Shown: positions 9,052 to 17,721 of the stretch, piece after piece | How positions within the stretch are numbered: position 1 is the stretch's first letter | Layout: the number at the start of each line of letters is the position of its first letter | DNA from: Asterionellopsis glacialis | Lineage: Eukaryota > Bacillariophyta > Plagiogrammaphyceae > Rhaphoneidales > Asterionellopsidaceae | Assembly (NCBI GenBank): GCA_014885115.2 | Contig: WKLE02002802.1 | Coordinates: 1 to 17,986, forward strand | Reading direction: 5' to 3' | DNA: 17,986 nt | Translations under genes and position numbers: made by a program | The notes under the pieces: generated by a model | Seen by the model: only the letters and a program-made list of their open reading frames with translations | What the model was told of the DNA's origin: nothing | Databases searched by the model: none

Positions 9052-9835
9052 CTTGATTCCTCTTCTTGTTATAACGGAGTTGCCGTCAAAAACGAGCAAG
9101 GTTGCAGTGTTTGTACTTCCAATGAAGCTGCTAAAATGACAGGTGCTGTTTCTATAAATTCAACGTCTGTTTCGGTATCAACGATACTGTATGTACCAAA
9201 TGTATGGACAACAAGGTAGGACCTACGCGAACCCTTCCTCCATCAACAACGAGAGTTTTGGTCCTCCTAAAGTTTGAATATGAAATATATTGATATGATA
9301 TACACAAATTATTCTATTTATATTTTGTAATTTTAGTAATAATTCATGTGATTATATATTGATATTAAATGTTGATAATAAATTATATTATCCTAATACT
9401 GTATTCAAATCAAAATAATTATCTTGGCCAGATCTTATCATCGATTTGAGCCTCTCGACTCATTCAAACAGGGAAGTAGTAATTAGGCAAACTTGGTACC
9501 AGCACCACGTATAATCTACTGTAGGTAAGACTAAGATGTGTCAAGAGGTCTGGGTCTGTATCTTACAAATCCTCTAACTGTATCCTGGGACGGAAACGTC
9601 AGTTCTTGACTGCTATGCTGACTAACAAAGCGTTGTGCGGTAGGCAAAACTGTTCACAAAGCACACAACATTACGATCATAATATATATCTGATATCTGT
9701 GTCACTGATACTTTCACCTTCGAACCAGTCAGAACTGTACAGTACGTAATCAACGAGTACCGTCGACTTGTCCTCTTATCCCAGCAAATACGTCTCTAAC
9801 CACTCTTCTGGACATTTTGTTTATAGAATCCAATT
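9052..9835. other. Divergent spacer between ERD2 and the peroxiredoxin
   Basis: This spacer carries both divergent promoters. It includes an A/T-rich tract at about 9280-9420. Only isolated GTACC-type words occur (9187, 9496), unlike the dense field at the left of the window. The plus frame 9010-9219 overlaps ERD2 exon 1 and is a shadow. No gene or RNA is recognised. Confidence 0.5.
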
Positions 9836-10539
9836 ATGTTGACTCGCTCATTGATCTTATTTCTTTCTCTTTCCGCCGTCGCTTCTGGCTTTGTATCTCC
9901 TTTTGCAAAGACTGCTTTCGTATCCTCAACTAATTTGAACATGGCTGAAGCTGCCCCCGAGATTAAGGTTGGCGACAAGCTTCCTTCTGTAGTTCTCAAG
10001 GAAGGTCAACCTGACTACGATAGTCCTGTTGATGTTGATCTTACCGAGTTGATCAAGGGAAAGAAAGTCGCCATCTTTGCAGTTCCAGGAGCATTCACTC
10101 CCGGCTGTTCCAAGTCCCACTTACCATCATTCATCGATGCACAAGACGAACTTAAGGCCAAGGGCGTTGAATTGACCATTTGCATCGCCACCAACGATGC
10201 ATATGTTATGCAGGTAAGAACAGATTTGATTTGGGTTCAATCTTAGAATTTCAATTTGTTGCATCGCTCTTTCTGATGATTTTCACTCTTGCTTCGTTAT
10301 TTACCGCACAATAGGCTTGGGGCAGCTCATCTGGCGGTGAGTCTGCCGGTATTCGGTTTTTGTCTGACGCCAATGCTGAACTTTCACGCGCTCTTGGGCT
10401 TTCCATCGAATCTGATGTCATGGTTCGCACAAAGCGATTCTCATTGATTGCTGAGGACGGAGTTGTCACACACTACTTTTCTGCTGATGATGGAGGGGCG
10501 TCGAATACTTGGGCTCCTAGTGTCCTTTCGTCTCTCTAA
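9836..10539 (+). CDS. Type II (PRX5-like) peroxiredoxin with a plastid-type leader
   Basis: A thiol peroxidase that reduces H2O2 and alkyl hydroperoxides, probably in the plastid. Exons are 9836-10213 and 10315-10539. The 101-base intron (GTAAGA...CAATAG, phase 0) joins YVMQ to AWGSSSGG, giving 200 residues. Residues 1-17 form a hydrophobic signal peptide (SLILFLSLSAVA), followed by AVASG-F19-VSPF, the diatom ASAFAP-like site with Phe at +1, then a Ser/Thr-rich transit segment up to about residue 36. The catalytic motif PGAFTPGC has C91 as the peroxidatic Cys with T88 before it. C116 (LTICIATND), 25 residues later, matches the spacing of the resolving Cys in plant type II enzymes, so an atypical 2-Cys mechanism is likely. 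Exon 2 carries WGSSSGGESAGIRFLSD and a C terminus without extra domains. Plastid location is inferred from the leader alone. Confidence 0.9.
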
Positions 10540-11366
10540 AATTAGAAACGATAGAATATGAATTACAGCAAAAATGGTTTAGACCTAACAGCGGACAAAA
10601 TGTGCGTTACTTACATAAATTTGAAATTTCTTGTCACTTTCGGTACAAATTACACGATGAGTCGCATATAGATGGAGACAATAATGAATAGGACTTGAAT
10701 ACGACTTCATAATAACAAAAAGTAAAGATTTTTTAATTTAGCTTAAGTTTGCATGCTCTACACTTGTGTTCGATTTTTAATTCTACACTACACCAAATTG
10801 TTTTTGATAGCAATCACTCGCTGTCATCCTTCACAAGCACTTGTCTCTCTACTACGGATCAGTCAGACATACAGCTCTCGCGCCGTGCAGAATTATGTAA
10901 ATAATGTTAGAAGCCTTAGTGGCGTATGCTTACCTGGACAAGAACCCTCTACCCTATATCAGTGACCACAATTTGGGGGACGTGCACTTTACAATATGAA
11001 CTATATACTGTAGTCCACACCAAATATGATATCCCAGAAATCGCTTACTCAGGCATCGGCGTACCTATCTTATTTTGTATGGGGCAGTGTAGCAAAGCAA
11101 GCCTACCAGCATGGCTAGGGATCTTTTGTTGTGGTGATTGTCATTTGTCAAACAATTTTGGTGGTGCGACTTGAAATTTTGTGACTACCCTGAACTGTTC
11201 AATCACTCCCAAGAAGATACCTTGAGAGTTGAGAGATACAGAAGAGGGGTTCGTCGGAGTCCTTCCGACGTCATCCGTCGAGTTGTTCCGCCGACAGAAA
11301 TCGAAAAATTCTTAGTGACTTACAACTCCACAATGGTTGCTAGATCCCGTCGACCGTCGACTAATC
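10540..11366. other. Spacer upstream of the PLP enzyme gene
   Basis: An 827-base intergenic region in tandem orientation: the 3' end of the peroxiredoxin and the promoter and leader of the next gene. I see no convincing gene; frames at 10753-10965 and 10926-11174 have no recognisable content. Near 11250 a short inverted repeat (GTCGGA / TCCGAC) is followed by an ACGTCA, a bZIP-type core. A short upstream ORF overlaps the next gene's start and is listed separately. Confidence 0.45.
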
Positions 11367-11383
11367 ATGTTAACGAAGATTAG
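11333..11383 (+). other. Upstream ORF overlapping the PLP-enzyme start codon
   Basis: An ATG at 11333 opens a 16-codon frame (MVARSRRPSTNHVNED) that ends at a TAG at 11381-11383. The main ATG at 11367 lies inside it in another frame. If the transcript starts upstream of 11333, ribosomes would meet this ATG first. The context ACAATGG is good, so it could damp translation. It counts only if the mRNA start is upstream. Confidence 0.3.
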
Positions 11384-12809
11384 TGGATTGCATCGTCGTT
11401 CGACAGTGGCCAGACTTGTTGAATTCAGTGGGCGAATAAGCTCAACATTCGATCGATCTTTCTCCTCTACTACTGGTACGGATATTACACCCGAGGAGGC
11501 TGGAAGAATTGCGCACAAATTATCAAACGATGGGGAAAAGTCCGGCACTAACTTAGCGGGTATTGGCACACTATTGAGTCATGCGGGGGTGCAGACTTCA
11601 CAAACGAATGCACCATTGTCTCCACCTCTCCACTTAGCTACAACCTACACTCGTCCAGCGGATGGACCATATCACGATGGTGACAGTATTTATGCTCGTG
11701 CTGACAACCCAACAAGACTATTGTTGGAGGAAACTGTTGGTACGTTGGAATGCCATGGTGCCACAGAAGCAATAAACGCTGAACCCATAACTTGCGCGTT
11801 TTCTTCAGGAATGGCAGCTATATCTAGTATTTTTTTGGCGCATAAATCACCAATCACCGTTCTGTTGCCACAAGACGTGTACCACGGTGTTCCTACAGTT
11901 TTAACGGACATTATGTGTCGGCATGGCATTCAAAGTCGTAGGGTGGATTTCACCAATCTATCAACCATTCAAAGTGCCATTTCAGATATCCAGGATGATT
12001 CTGATATAATTGTTTGGATGGAGAATCCATCCAATCCGAAATGTGAAGTAATTGATATTGCTGCAGTTTGTTCATTGATTCGTACAGAATGTTCTGACAC
12101 ATCAACGGATAACAGGATAACGACAGTTGTAGATTCCACAATGGCACCACCATGCATCTCACAACCACTCTTGATGGGAGCTGACTTTGTAGTACATTCT
12201 GGAACCAAATTTCTAGGAGGACATTCGGATGTTTTGCTTGGCATAGTGACGGCGTCTCCTTGGACAGACCATGGACAGGAATTAGGACCAATTTTGAAGC
12301 AAGTACAGATAAGTATGGGGGCAGTTGCGTCTGCATTTGACTCGTGGCTCACCATGCGAGGATTGCGGACGCTCCATGTAAGAGTGGCACAACAATGTCG
12401 AACAGCTTTGTCAGTTGCAGAATTTTTACACAATCATCCCCGTGTGTCAAAGGTACATTACCCTGGCCTGAAATCTCATCCACAACATAATCTGGCAAAA
12501 CAGCAATTCACTGATGGCTGTGGAGGAGGAGTTTTGAGCATTGAGTTTGAAACCGAAGCAATGGCAATGGCTGTAGCTGGTGCTTTACGAACAATAATCC
12601 GGGCAACTAGTCTTGGTGGGACTGAAACTCTAATTGAGCATAGAGCCAGTATTGAGCCTCCCACGAGAAGAACCTCACCACCAGGATTGCTTCGATTAAG
12701 TTGTGGTCTAGAAGATGCAAGTGATCTTATTGGTGACTTGGATCGTGCTATTTCGATTGCAGATACAATCGGGTGTAGCTTAACTGGACAATCAATGTCG
12801 AGTAGTTAA
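11367..12809 (+). CDS. Cys/Met-metabolism PLP-dependent enzyme (cystathionine synthase/lyase type)
   Basis: A 480-residue intronless ORF of the fold-type I PLP family that includes cystathionine gamma-synthase, beta- and gamma-lyase and related sulfhydrylases. The ATG at 11367 is chosen; an in-frame TTG lies further upstream. Residues 1-37 (MLTKISGLHRRSTVARL onward) are Arg/Ser-rich and look like a mitochondrial presequence. Family marks: YARADNPTR (109-117), SSGMAA (146-151) for phosphate binding, WMENPSNP (217-224), D256 in VVDSTMAPP holding the PLP nitrogen, the Schiff-base K281 in SGTKFLGGHSD, and the C-terminal ATSLGGTETLIEHRAS and LLRLSCGLED. The usual core is about 390-400 residues; the extra length is the leader plus a linker to about residue 63. 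Sequence alone does not settle which reaction it performs; a transsulfuration or methionine-synthesis role is the reasonable family-level statement. It converges with the next gene, with 79 bases between stops. Confidence 0.88.
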   Translation: MLTKISGLHRRSTVARLVEFSGRISSTFDRSFSSTTGTDITPEEAGRIAHKLSNDGEKSGTNLAGIGTLLSHAGVQTSQTNAPLSPPLHLATTYTRPADGPYHDGDSIYARADNPTRLLLEETVGTLECHGATEAINAEPITCAFSSGMAAISSIFLAHKSPITVLLPQDVYHGVPTVLTDIMCRHGIQSRRVDFTNLSTIQSAISDIQDDSDIIVWMENPSNPKCEVIDIAAVCSLIRTECSDTSTDNRITTVVDSTMAPPCISQPLLMGADFVVHSGTKFLGGHSDVLLGIVTASPWTDHGQELGPILKQVQISMGAVASAFDSWLTMRGLRTLHVRVAQQCRTALSVAEFLHNHPRVSKVHYPGLKSHPQHNLAKQQFTDGCGGGVLSIEFETEAMAMAVAGALRTIIRATSLGGTETLIEHRASIEPPTRRTSPPGLLRLSCGLEDASDLIGDLDRAISIADTIGCSLTGQSMSSS

Positions 12810-12888
12810 CGATATGCAAAACATTTGTTTTCAAAGGTGAATTTTGTTGCAATTTCTAAAGTAGAATTAGATATTTTATTATCAATAT

Positions 12889-13449
12889 TTAAACTAAAGC
12901 AAATTTTGTGCAGATCTGAAAGTAGAGATACAATAAAATGGCATATCCAGGGACCGTGGTTAGTACAACCATATAACCACCTCCATATAGAAATAAGAAC
13001 GGGTATAATACACGAGTAAGTGAATAAAAGAAGCAGATCTTAAAGGATTGTGATGGATCAACAAAGATCGCGTGCATCCACATTAGAGGCAAAAACTTGA
13101 TTGCAAATTCAAAGTAATTTCCAACAGTGCGATCCCCAGCCAACGCTAGCATATCCTTGCTATTATAGTATTTAATGGCCCGAAATGGAATTTTCTCATT
13201 CCCACCCTTGGCACGTGCTTCTTTCTTCTTTTGAGACAGAAGATAAAATTTAGAAAATGATTGGAAGATCAGCATGCACATGTAAACAGACAAATAAAGG
13301 AGAGTTCCTTGAACAGCCTATATTTCCAAGAAATTAAGCGGTAAAAATCAGGATAAGATTATCTGTTTTTAATGGAACATTTTGTTTCACCTAGGTTTTG
13401 AGCTTACCCCTTTTAATTCATTTGGAGATGGAAAGGTTGAATCTTCCAT
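12889..13449 (-). CDS. MAPEG-family membrane protein (microsomal GST-like)
   Basis: A small four-helix membrane protein of the type that includes microsomal glutathione transferases and leukotriene C4 synthase. Exon 1 is 13449-13408 (only 14 codons, MEDSTFPSPNELKG) and exon 2 is 13317-12889. The 90-base intron (GTAAGC...ATATAG, phase 0) joins LKG to AVQGTLLYLS, for 156 residues in all, close to the usual size of about 150. The polar loop AGDRTVGNYFEF carries the family's Arg-x-x-x-Asn-x-x-Glu pattern. Helices follow at AIKFLPLMWMHAIF, FYSLTRVLYPFLFLYG and VPGYAILLYLYF. TRVLYP corresponds to the family's aromatic/Arg motif. The assignment rests on pattern and topology rather than a long match, so function (GSH transferase, peroxidase or neither) is open. 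The ATG context ACCATGG is good. Confidence 0.65.
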
Positions 13450-14090
13450 GGTAAAAATTATTCTAAACTTGGTGGTTCTTGGAAATTGACAATGTTATCT
13501 GTTTTTATTGCTGTCCTTGGTGGGACTTGGTGGCCGGTGGTGATGATTTTCTGCGGGATGCAACTTCCACACGACAGGAACCAAAAAAGTGGCATAATCG
13601 GTTGCATCGTCTCCTAACAAGATATTTTTTGTATTTGCTGTTGTCTTGTGCTGGTGTGCTTTTTTATCACTCCTCTTCTGGAACACCTCAAGCGGAAACT
13701 GTGCTCAAAATCCTTTCTGCGCGCATTGCAACAACTGTTGCACCAGTAGTAGTAAACAACACAACATAATAATATACCTGTACCTACAGGAACCAACCAG
13801 GTAGGGTGGGCAAGTCCTGTAGAATCATCGATTCTGGTAATCAATTTTTGTACCAATTGTCCATACCTGTACTTTATTACGTATGTACTCCAGGAGTTAA
13901 ATTTTTCAATACCATTGATTTTGTCGATTCTACGGAACAACTTAAACATCATTCTTGGATGCAAACGATCACAAAAATACATGCTGTACGAACAATAATG
14001 AGACGGAACAACAACAAATGTAATGACAACTCTACAAATAAACTATTTTAATATGTTACAATCATTCTTGTAGATATATGTACACAAAGT
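13450..14090. other. Spacer upstream of the MAPEG gene, no clear gene
   Basis: This contains the MAPEG promoter. The plus frame 13479-13769 (96 codons, no ATG, one hydrophobic stretch YFLYLLLSCAGVLF) and the minus frame 13982-13614 are long-ish, but both lack recognisable motifs. GTAC-type palindromic words recur at 13775-13805, including the perfect hairpin CCTGTA-CC-TACAGG, and again near 13865-13885. Confidence 0.4.
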
Positions 14091-14339
14091 CTATATCAGG
14101 GCACCTGGGTTTGAAGTGTGTATTATCCTGTTCGTGTTTTTTGGCCGTGGAAGAAGATCATTTTTCCAACCACCCTCAGTCAATTCATTCCGGAATGCCA
14201 GTTTCAATTTTATTTTCCCTAAATCCCAATCTTTTCTTAAATTGCTGTAGGGTATTTTACCTAACACTATAGGCATTTCATCAATATGTCTATTTTGCTG
14301 CAACTTGTTGGGGGTCTCTTTCTTAATTGGAACTTGTTT
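14091..14339 (-). pseudogene. Orphan open frame, possibly a coding remnant
   Basis: A stop-free minus-strand frame of 82 codons, bounded by a TAA at 14342 and ending at 14091, with its only ATG at 14276. It encodes a hydrophilic peptide with segments such as QNRHIDEMPIVLGKIPYSN and FRNELTEGGWKNDLLPRPK, which look more like protein than random AT-rich sequence. It lies about 350 bases past the end of the decayed transposase-like region, on the same strand, so it may be debris of the same or another element. I do not recognise the family. Confidence 0.25.
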
Positions 14340-14352
14340 TTAAAATCTTCCG

Positions 14353-14422
14353 TTTTTAAGTTGACTCATACTTTTTTGAATTGTTCATTTTTAAGTTGAC
14401 TCATACTTTTTTGAATTGTTCA
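14353..14422. repeat. Perfect 35-bp tandem duplication
   Basis: The 35 bases at 14353-14387 (TTTTTAAGTTGACTCATACT onward, ending TTGTTCA) are repeated exactly at 14388-14422, back to back with no mismatch. Perfect identity suggests a recent duplication. It lies in AT-rich non-coding sequence next to the degraded mobile-element region. Confidence 0.9.
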
Positions 14423-14682
14423 GTACTGTCAACTGCCTGACATTCAAGACAATCCTTTACTGCCGTGTTCTGGGAAGTAAACTAACTTCTTAATATCAGA
14501 TAATGATAATTTTGATTCCTTTCTTCAATTTTTGTTGTCCAGTCCGCCATGTTTTGTGTTATTTTTCTTCATACTCCTGTTCCTCCTCATCACCAACATT
14601 TTTTCTTTTCCATTGACCACATTTCCCCCCTGTTTCAAATATATTTCCTCTTATATAAGAGTCCTCCTGTGCCTTTTTGCAA
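14423..14682. other. Non-coding AT-rich flank of the transposase-like remnant
   Basis: This short T-rich stretch lies past the C-terminal end of the remnant. I looked for a terminal inverted repeat matching the other side (16930-17260) and saw none by eye. Confidence 0.35.
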
Positions 14683-16902
14683 TTAGATTGTAGTTGTTTT
14701 ACCAGTCAGTCCAGAACATGCAGTAGAATACATTGAAGTTAGATGTTCATCACAACTAATCACTGAACAATAGTTTGCATCTTTTACATTTGATTCTACT
14801 AAATGAGAACTCAACAAAAAACCGGCATATCTCTCAACATAGTGCTGATGCATGGTAACTAAGGCAAGGGTGATCTGCTCCATCTGATTGGTGAACCACA
14901 CGTTCTTTCCTTTTCTGAAATAAGTTTGATAGTTGAAAGGTGTGGTTTTAGTACATGATTGGATGCTTGAACATCTTGTACTGTATTGGATGATGTTTTC
15001 AGAAGAAAGTCCATAAGTCTTCCCAAGTTTAAGTCATGTTTGTATACTGTTGATACATATGTTGTTGTTTCTTGGTTCCAATCCAAACTATTATTCAATA
15101 ATACCTTTGCAAATAAGTGTGCAGTTTGTTGTTCTGAGTATAGAGCAAGAAAGCACAGTTTGTTAATCCAAACATCAAAGTGTTTTTCAAGCTGTTTTAA
15201 TACCAGATGTAAGAAAGCTTGTACTTGTATTTTTGTTGCACAACTTTGTCCTGCACCAAAACATCAAAGGACTTCCTAAAGGACTGAAATGCATCCAATG
15301 CTTCAAGTTTATCCTGTGCCTTGGTGAGATCTTCATGCATAATGAAGTATCTCACTGCCACATGCCTACTCAAGAAACCCAGCACATCACCCACTGTATC
15401 ATTCCCTTCTTGAAACCATCAGAAGTTAGGAAAAAGATAAAAATCATGGAAGTTAGCAATGAGATGTACATCACTTATGATTTGTGGTGTCATTACTAAA
15501 CCTAGCACACCAGATGCTATTTTATTAGCAGCATGGTGTGACTTCTGTCTATTTATGACACCATCTATAACAGACAACAATAAACTGTAGTTCTTGATGA
15601 GAAATTTGGCACACACACCCCAATAGTCCACCACCTAGTCAAAATGGGTGCAGGTAGTACTGTAAAATTCAAAAATTCTTCTACATTCAATCCTTTCAAC
15701 AATGCAGCTTTTTATATATGAAATCCCATTCATCTATTTCATGATTCTGTTGTAAGTTGTAGACACCGTGAATGAGTTGCATAGCAGAGTCTTTAAATTC
15801 ACCATTCTTTGTTTGTCCACCTTCATCCAGAACTTTAGAGATTGGTGTAGACAAGGTTAAATGTAGACAGTGCAGGGTACAATACCCAATGACATAATCC
15901 CCTTCTTCCTTTGTAACATTTACTGCTGCCTTAGAGACTTCTCTGAATAAAGACACCCCAGTTTCTCCACCACCACTATCTGTCATCTCCATAAAGGATT
16001 GAATCTGTGTTTCCAGGACCAAACAACTTTTTTAGTGTATGGAGGATTGCCCTGGCACAATCCTCACTACTTCGATCTATGTCATCCTAATCCAAGTTAA
16101 ATGTTTTGACCCTTCTCTCATTCTCTAGTGTACCAACATATTATTTCGACAAAGTGTTCTGTATGTACCTTTTTTGCACCTTTGTCACATATGAGGTAAA
16201 GTTTTGAACCTTCACCCATAATCTCCATAGCTGTGGTAAATAAGGAATCTGTTGATGTGTCTTTAAGAAAGTTCTTCAGTGACTTCTTAGAAGGTACAGA
16301 TCCTGCTAGTTGTGTTGGGTCTACATCTACTCCACAATCATCGAGTAGGGCAGCATGAGAAAGTGCAATGGTAATTTCTAAATTCTCAAGTGACCTCTGT
16401 GCTGATAATGCAGCAAGTAGCCCCATAAAGTCTTTTAGACAACAAAGATACTTGTTGGTATTGCTTCTTTCCAATGTGTTGAAGGATATTCCTGTAAGAA
16501 TCTGAGTTGTTCTTTGATCTAGATAGTTGAGGATTCTAGTATTTCTTGATTCAATTGTTACTAAGATTAGTTGTATACCTCATTGGCTGCAGCATTTTCT
16601 TTGGTTGGTACAGAATTTTCTTGGTTTATATTGGTACTGTCAGAATCATTTCTGGACAGTTCCTCCAAAGAAGTAGTATGGATCAAGAAAGTTCTCTGTA
16701 ATAGAGAAAGGTTCAGAGAAAGATTCTTCTCTAAAAGATCCTTGGTTGTTGTAGAGGGTGGGGTCAGTGTGGAAACTGAGTCACTACAGGTACTCATTTT
16801 GGTGTTGTTCTTGGATATTGATCTAGGAACTGGGGGAGGGGGGTGTGAAGTCATGGCAGGAAGAGGAGGGCTAGGAAGATTCTTCTGCTTCTTCCTGTCC
16901 AT
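14683..16902 (-). pseudogene. Decayed transposase-like coding region, multiple frameshifts and stops
   Basis: Read on the minus strand, a chain of frames gives one long protein-like sequence of about 700 residues. ATG 16902 starts a Pro/Ser/Thr-rich N terminus (to 16567). The next frame (about 16579-16118) carries ESRNTRILNYLDQRTTQILT and KLYLICDKGAKKVHTEHFVE. A third frame (about 16135-15985) has a TAG at 16089 in FNLD*DDIDRSSEDCARAIL. Then MTDSGGGETG, YCTLHCLHLTLS and DEGGQTKNGEF follow (16022-15696). LTRWW comes next, then a frame change within a GTGTGTG run, then NRQKSHHAANKIASGVLGL and a TGA at 15421 in FPNF*WFQEG. LGFLSRHVAVRYFIMHEDL and two C-terminal pieces (15098-14859, 14901-14683) complete it. 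I recall similar multicopy hypothetical proteins from aquatic protists and other eukaryotes, which I believe to be transposase-like; the superfamily is not settled here. At least five disruptions make it non-functional. Confidence 0.6.
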
Positions 16903-16929
16903 CCTCTCTACTTCTGTGATTTCACACAA

Positions 16930-17262
16930 TACCTCTCTTGTATTTGCCCTATGCTGCTAGTGTCGACGGTGGCACAGCACAACAATCAGACAATCAACAC
17001 ACAAAAGAAAAGAAGACTTTTATTTGGTGGTGAAAATTATGAGCTAGTTTAAAGATCTAGTTTTATGGCAGAGAAGATCTGGCAATTTAGCCAGAAGTAA
17101 AGATTCAGGAAAAGATTCAGGAAGTTAGTAAAAGGTAAACTTTGGAGTCTGTCTGCTTGTCCCTGCATCCATCAGCCATCCTCGAGAGTGTCCTACAGGG
17201 AGCATAGTTCAGTATTGGTTTAATCCTACTCCTTAAGCTGTTTCCAGGTAATCTTGCAGTAG
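16930..17262. other. AT-rich flank upstream of the transposase-like remnant
   Basis: This stretch lies on the 5' side of the minus-strand remnant and could hold its former promoter. Short internal echoes occur (AAAGATTCAGGAAAAGATTCAGGAA at about 17099-17123, a direct 12-base repeat). No gene is visible. Confidence 0.35.
17099..17123. repeat. Short direct repeat AAAGATTCAGGA x2
   Basis: The 12-base word AAAGATTCAGGA occurs twice, separated by one base. It is minor and may reflect slippage. Confidence 0.5.
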
Positions 17263-17280
17263 GTGAGTCATGAGACTCAC
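17263..17280. promoter_or_regulatory. Perfect 7-bp inverted repeat containing a TGAGTCA site
   Basis: GTGAGTC-ATGA-GACTCAC forms 7-base perfect arms around a 4-base spacer. The left arm with the next base contains TGAGTCA, a classical AP-1/GCN4 bZIP site, and the right arm runs directly into CACGTG (17278-17283). Binding is not shown; the motifs are. Confidence 0.4.
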
Positions 17281-17560
17281 GTGATGATATCAATCAACTG
17301 TAGTATGGGCGTACAGTGGCATGCTGACATCACAGACAAGGACAGACAAGAATATGCGGTGACGCGCTGCATACAAGAGAATGCTGACATCACGAATGAA
17401 GCACATGGAATTCCACTCTGCAGCAGCATGACTCAAAAGCATGATGCATCACGCCAGAACGCAGTGACATGCCGGTCCTGCAACTTCTCATTGCCTGCCT
17501 CAGGGAGTTTGGGTCACATGGAAAAACCAAACTCAGTCAGAACCGAACTCTAAGTAGATC
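17263..17560. promoter_or_regulatory. GC-richer block with clustered bZIP-like sites
   Basis: This roughly 300-base block is visibly less AT-rich than both sides. It contains TGAGTCA (17265), CACGTG (17278), the 13-base word ATGCTGACATCAC twice, exactly 60 bases apart (17321 and 17381), a weaker ATGATGCATCAC 60 bases further on (17441), and TGACTCA near 17428. A plus-strand frame of 96 codons (17263-17553, GTG start) runs through it, with an internal ATG only late in the frame; I do not think it is a gene. It could be a promoter, or a piece of a mobile element's regulatory end. Confidence 0.35.
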
Positions 17561-17721
17561 AGCCATAGAATCCTGTACAAGAAATAGGTCAAGAAGACAA
17601 ATCAGTGGATTGTCAAGTATTTTTAGAGACTAATTAAAATAGCTCGTAATTTAATCACTCCAACAAGTTTACTTCCTTTCTTTTCAATATTGTTGTCAGC
17701 ATAGTGCAAATCTTGTATGAA

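Noticed and set aside
11950..12433. Two long minus-strand frames (128 and 154 codons) inside the PLP enzyme gene
   Set aside because: The plus-strand frame has all catalytic motifs of a known family; the minus frames lack motifs and are its shadows.
13614..13982. Minus-strand frame of 122 codons with one hydrophobic segment
   Set aside because: Starts at a non-ATG codon, overlaps an equally long plus-strand frame and GTAC-type repeats, and shows no family features.
16474..16579. Reading the frame change near 16570 as a spliceosomal intron (GTATAC donor, TTACAG acceptor)
   Set aside because: The supposed intron itself encodes protein-like sequence in the downstream frame (ESRNTRILNYLDQRTT), so a frameshift explains it better.
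1321..16902. A functional link between the dioxygenase-like ORF and the transposase-like remnant (as in TET/JBP-associated transposons)
   Set aside because: They lie 12 kb apart with unrelated host genes between, and the remnant shows no feature I can tie to that transposon class.
16567..16960. Plus-strand frame of 129 codons
   Set aside because: It is the complement of the Pro/Ser/Thr-rich N terminus of the transposase-like remnant and has no ATG-based or motif support of its own.
14300..17260. Terminal inverted repeats and target-site duplication for the transposase-like element
   Set aside because: None could be matched by eye across the two flanks; the ends may be lost or too diverged.
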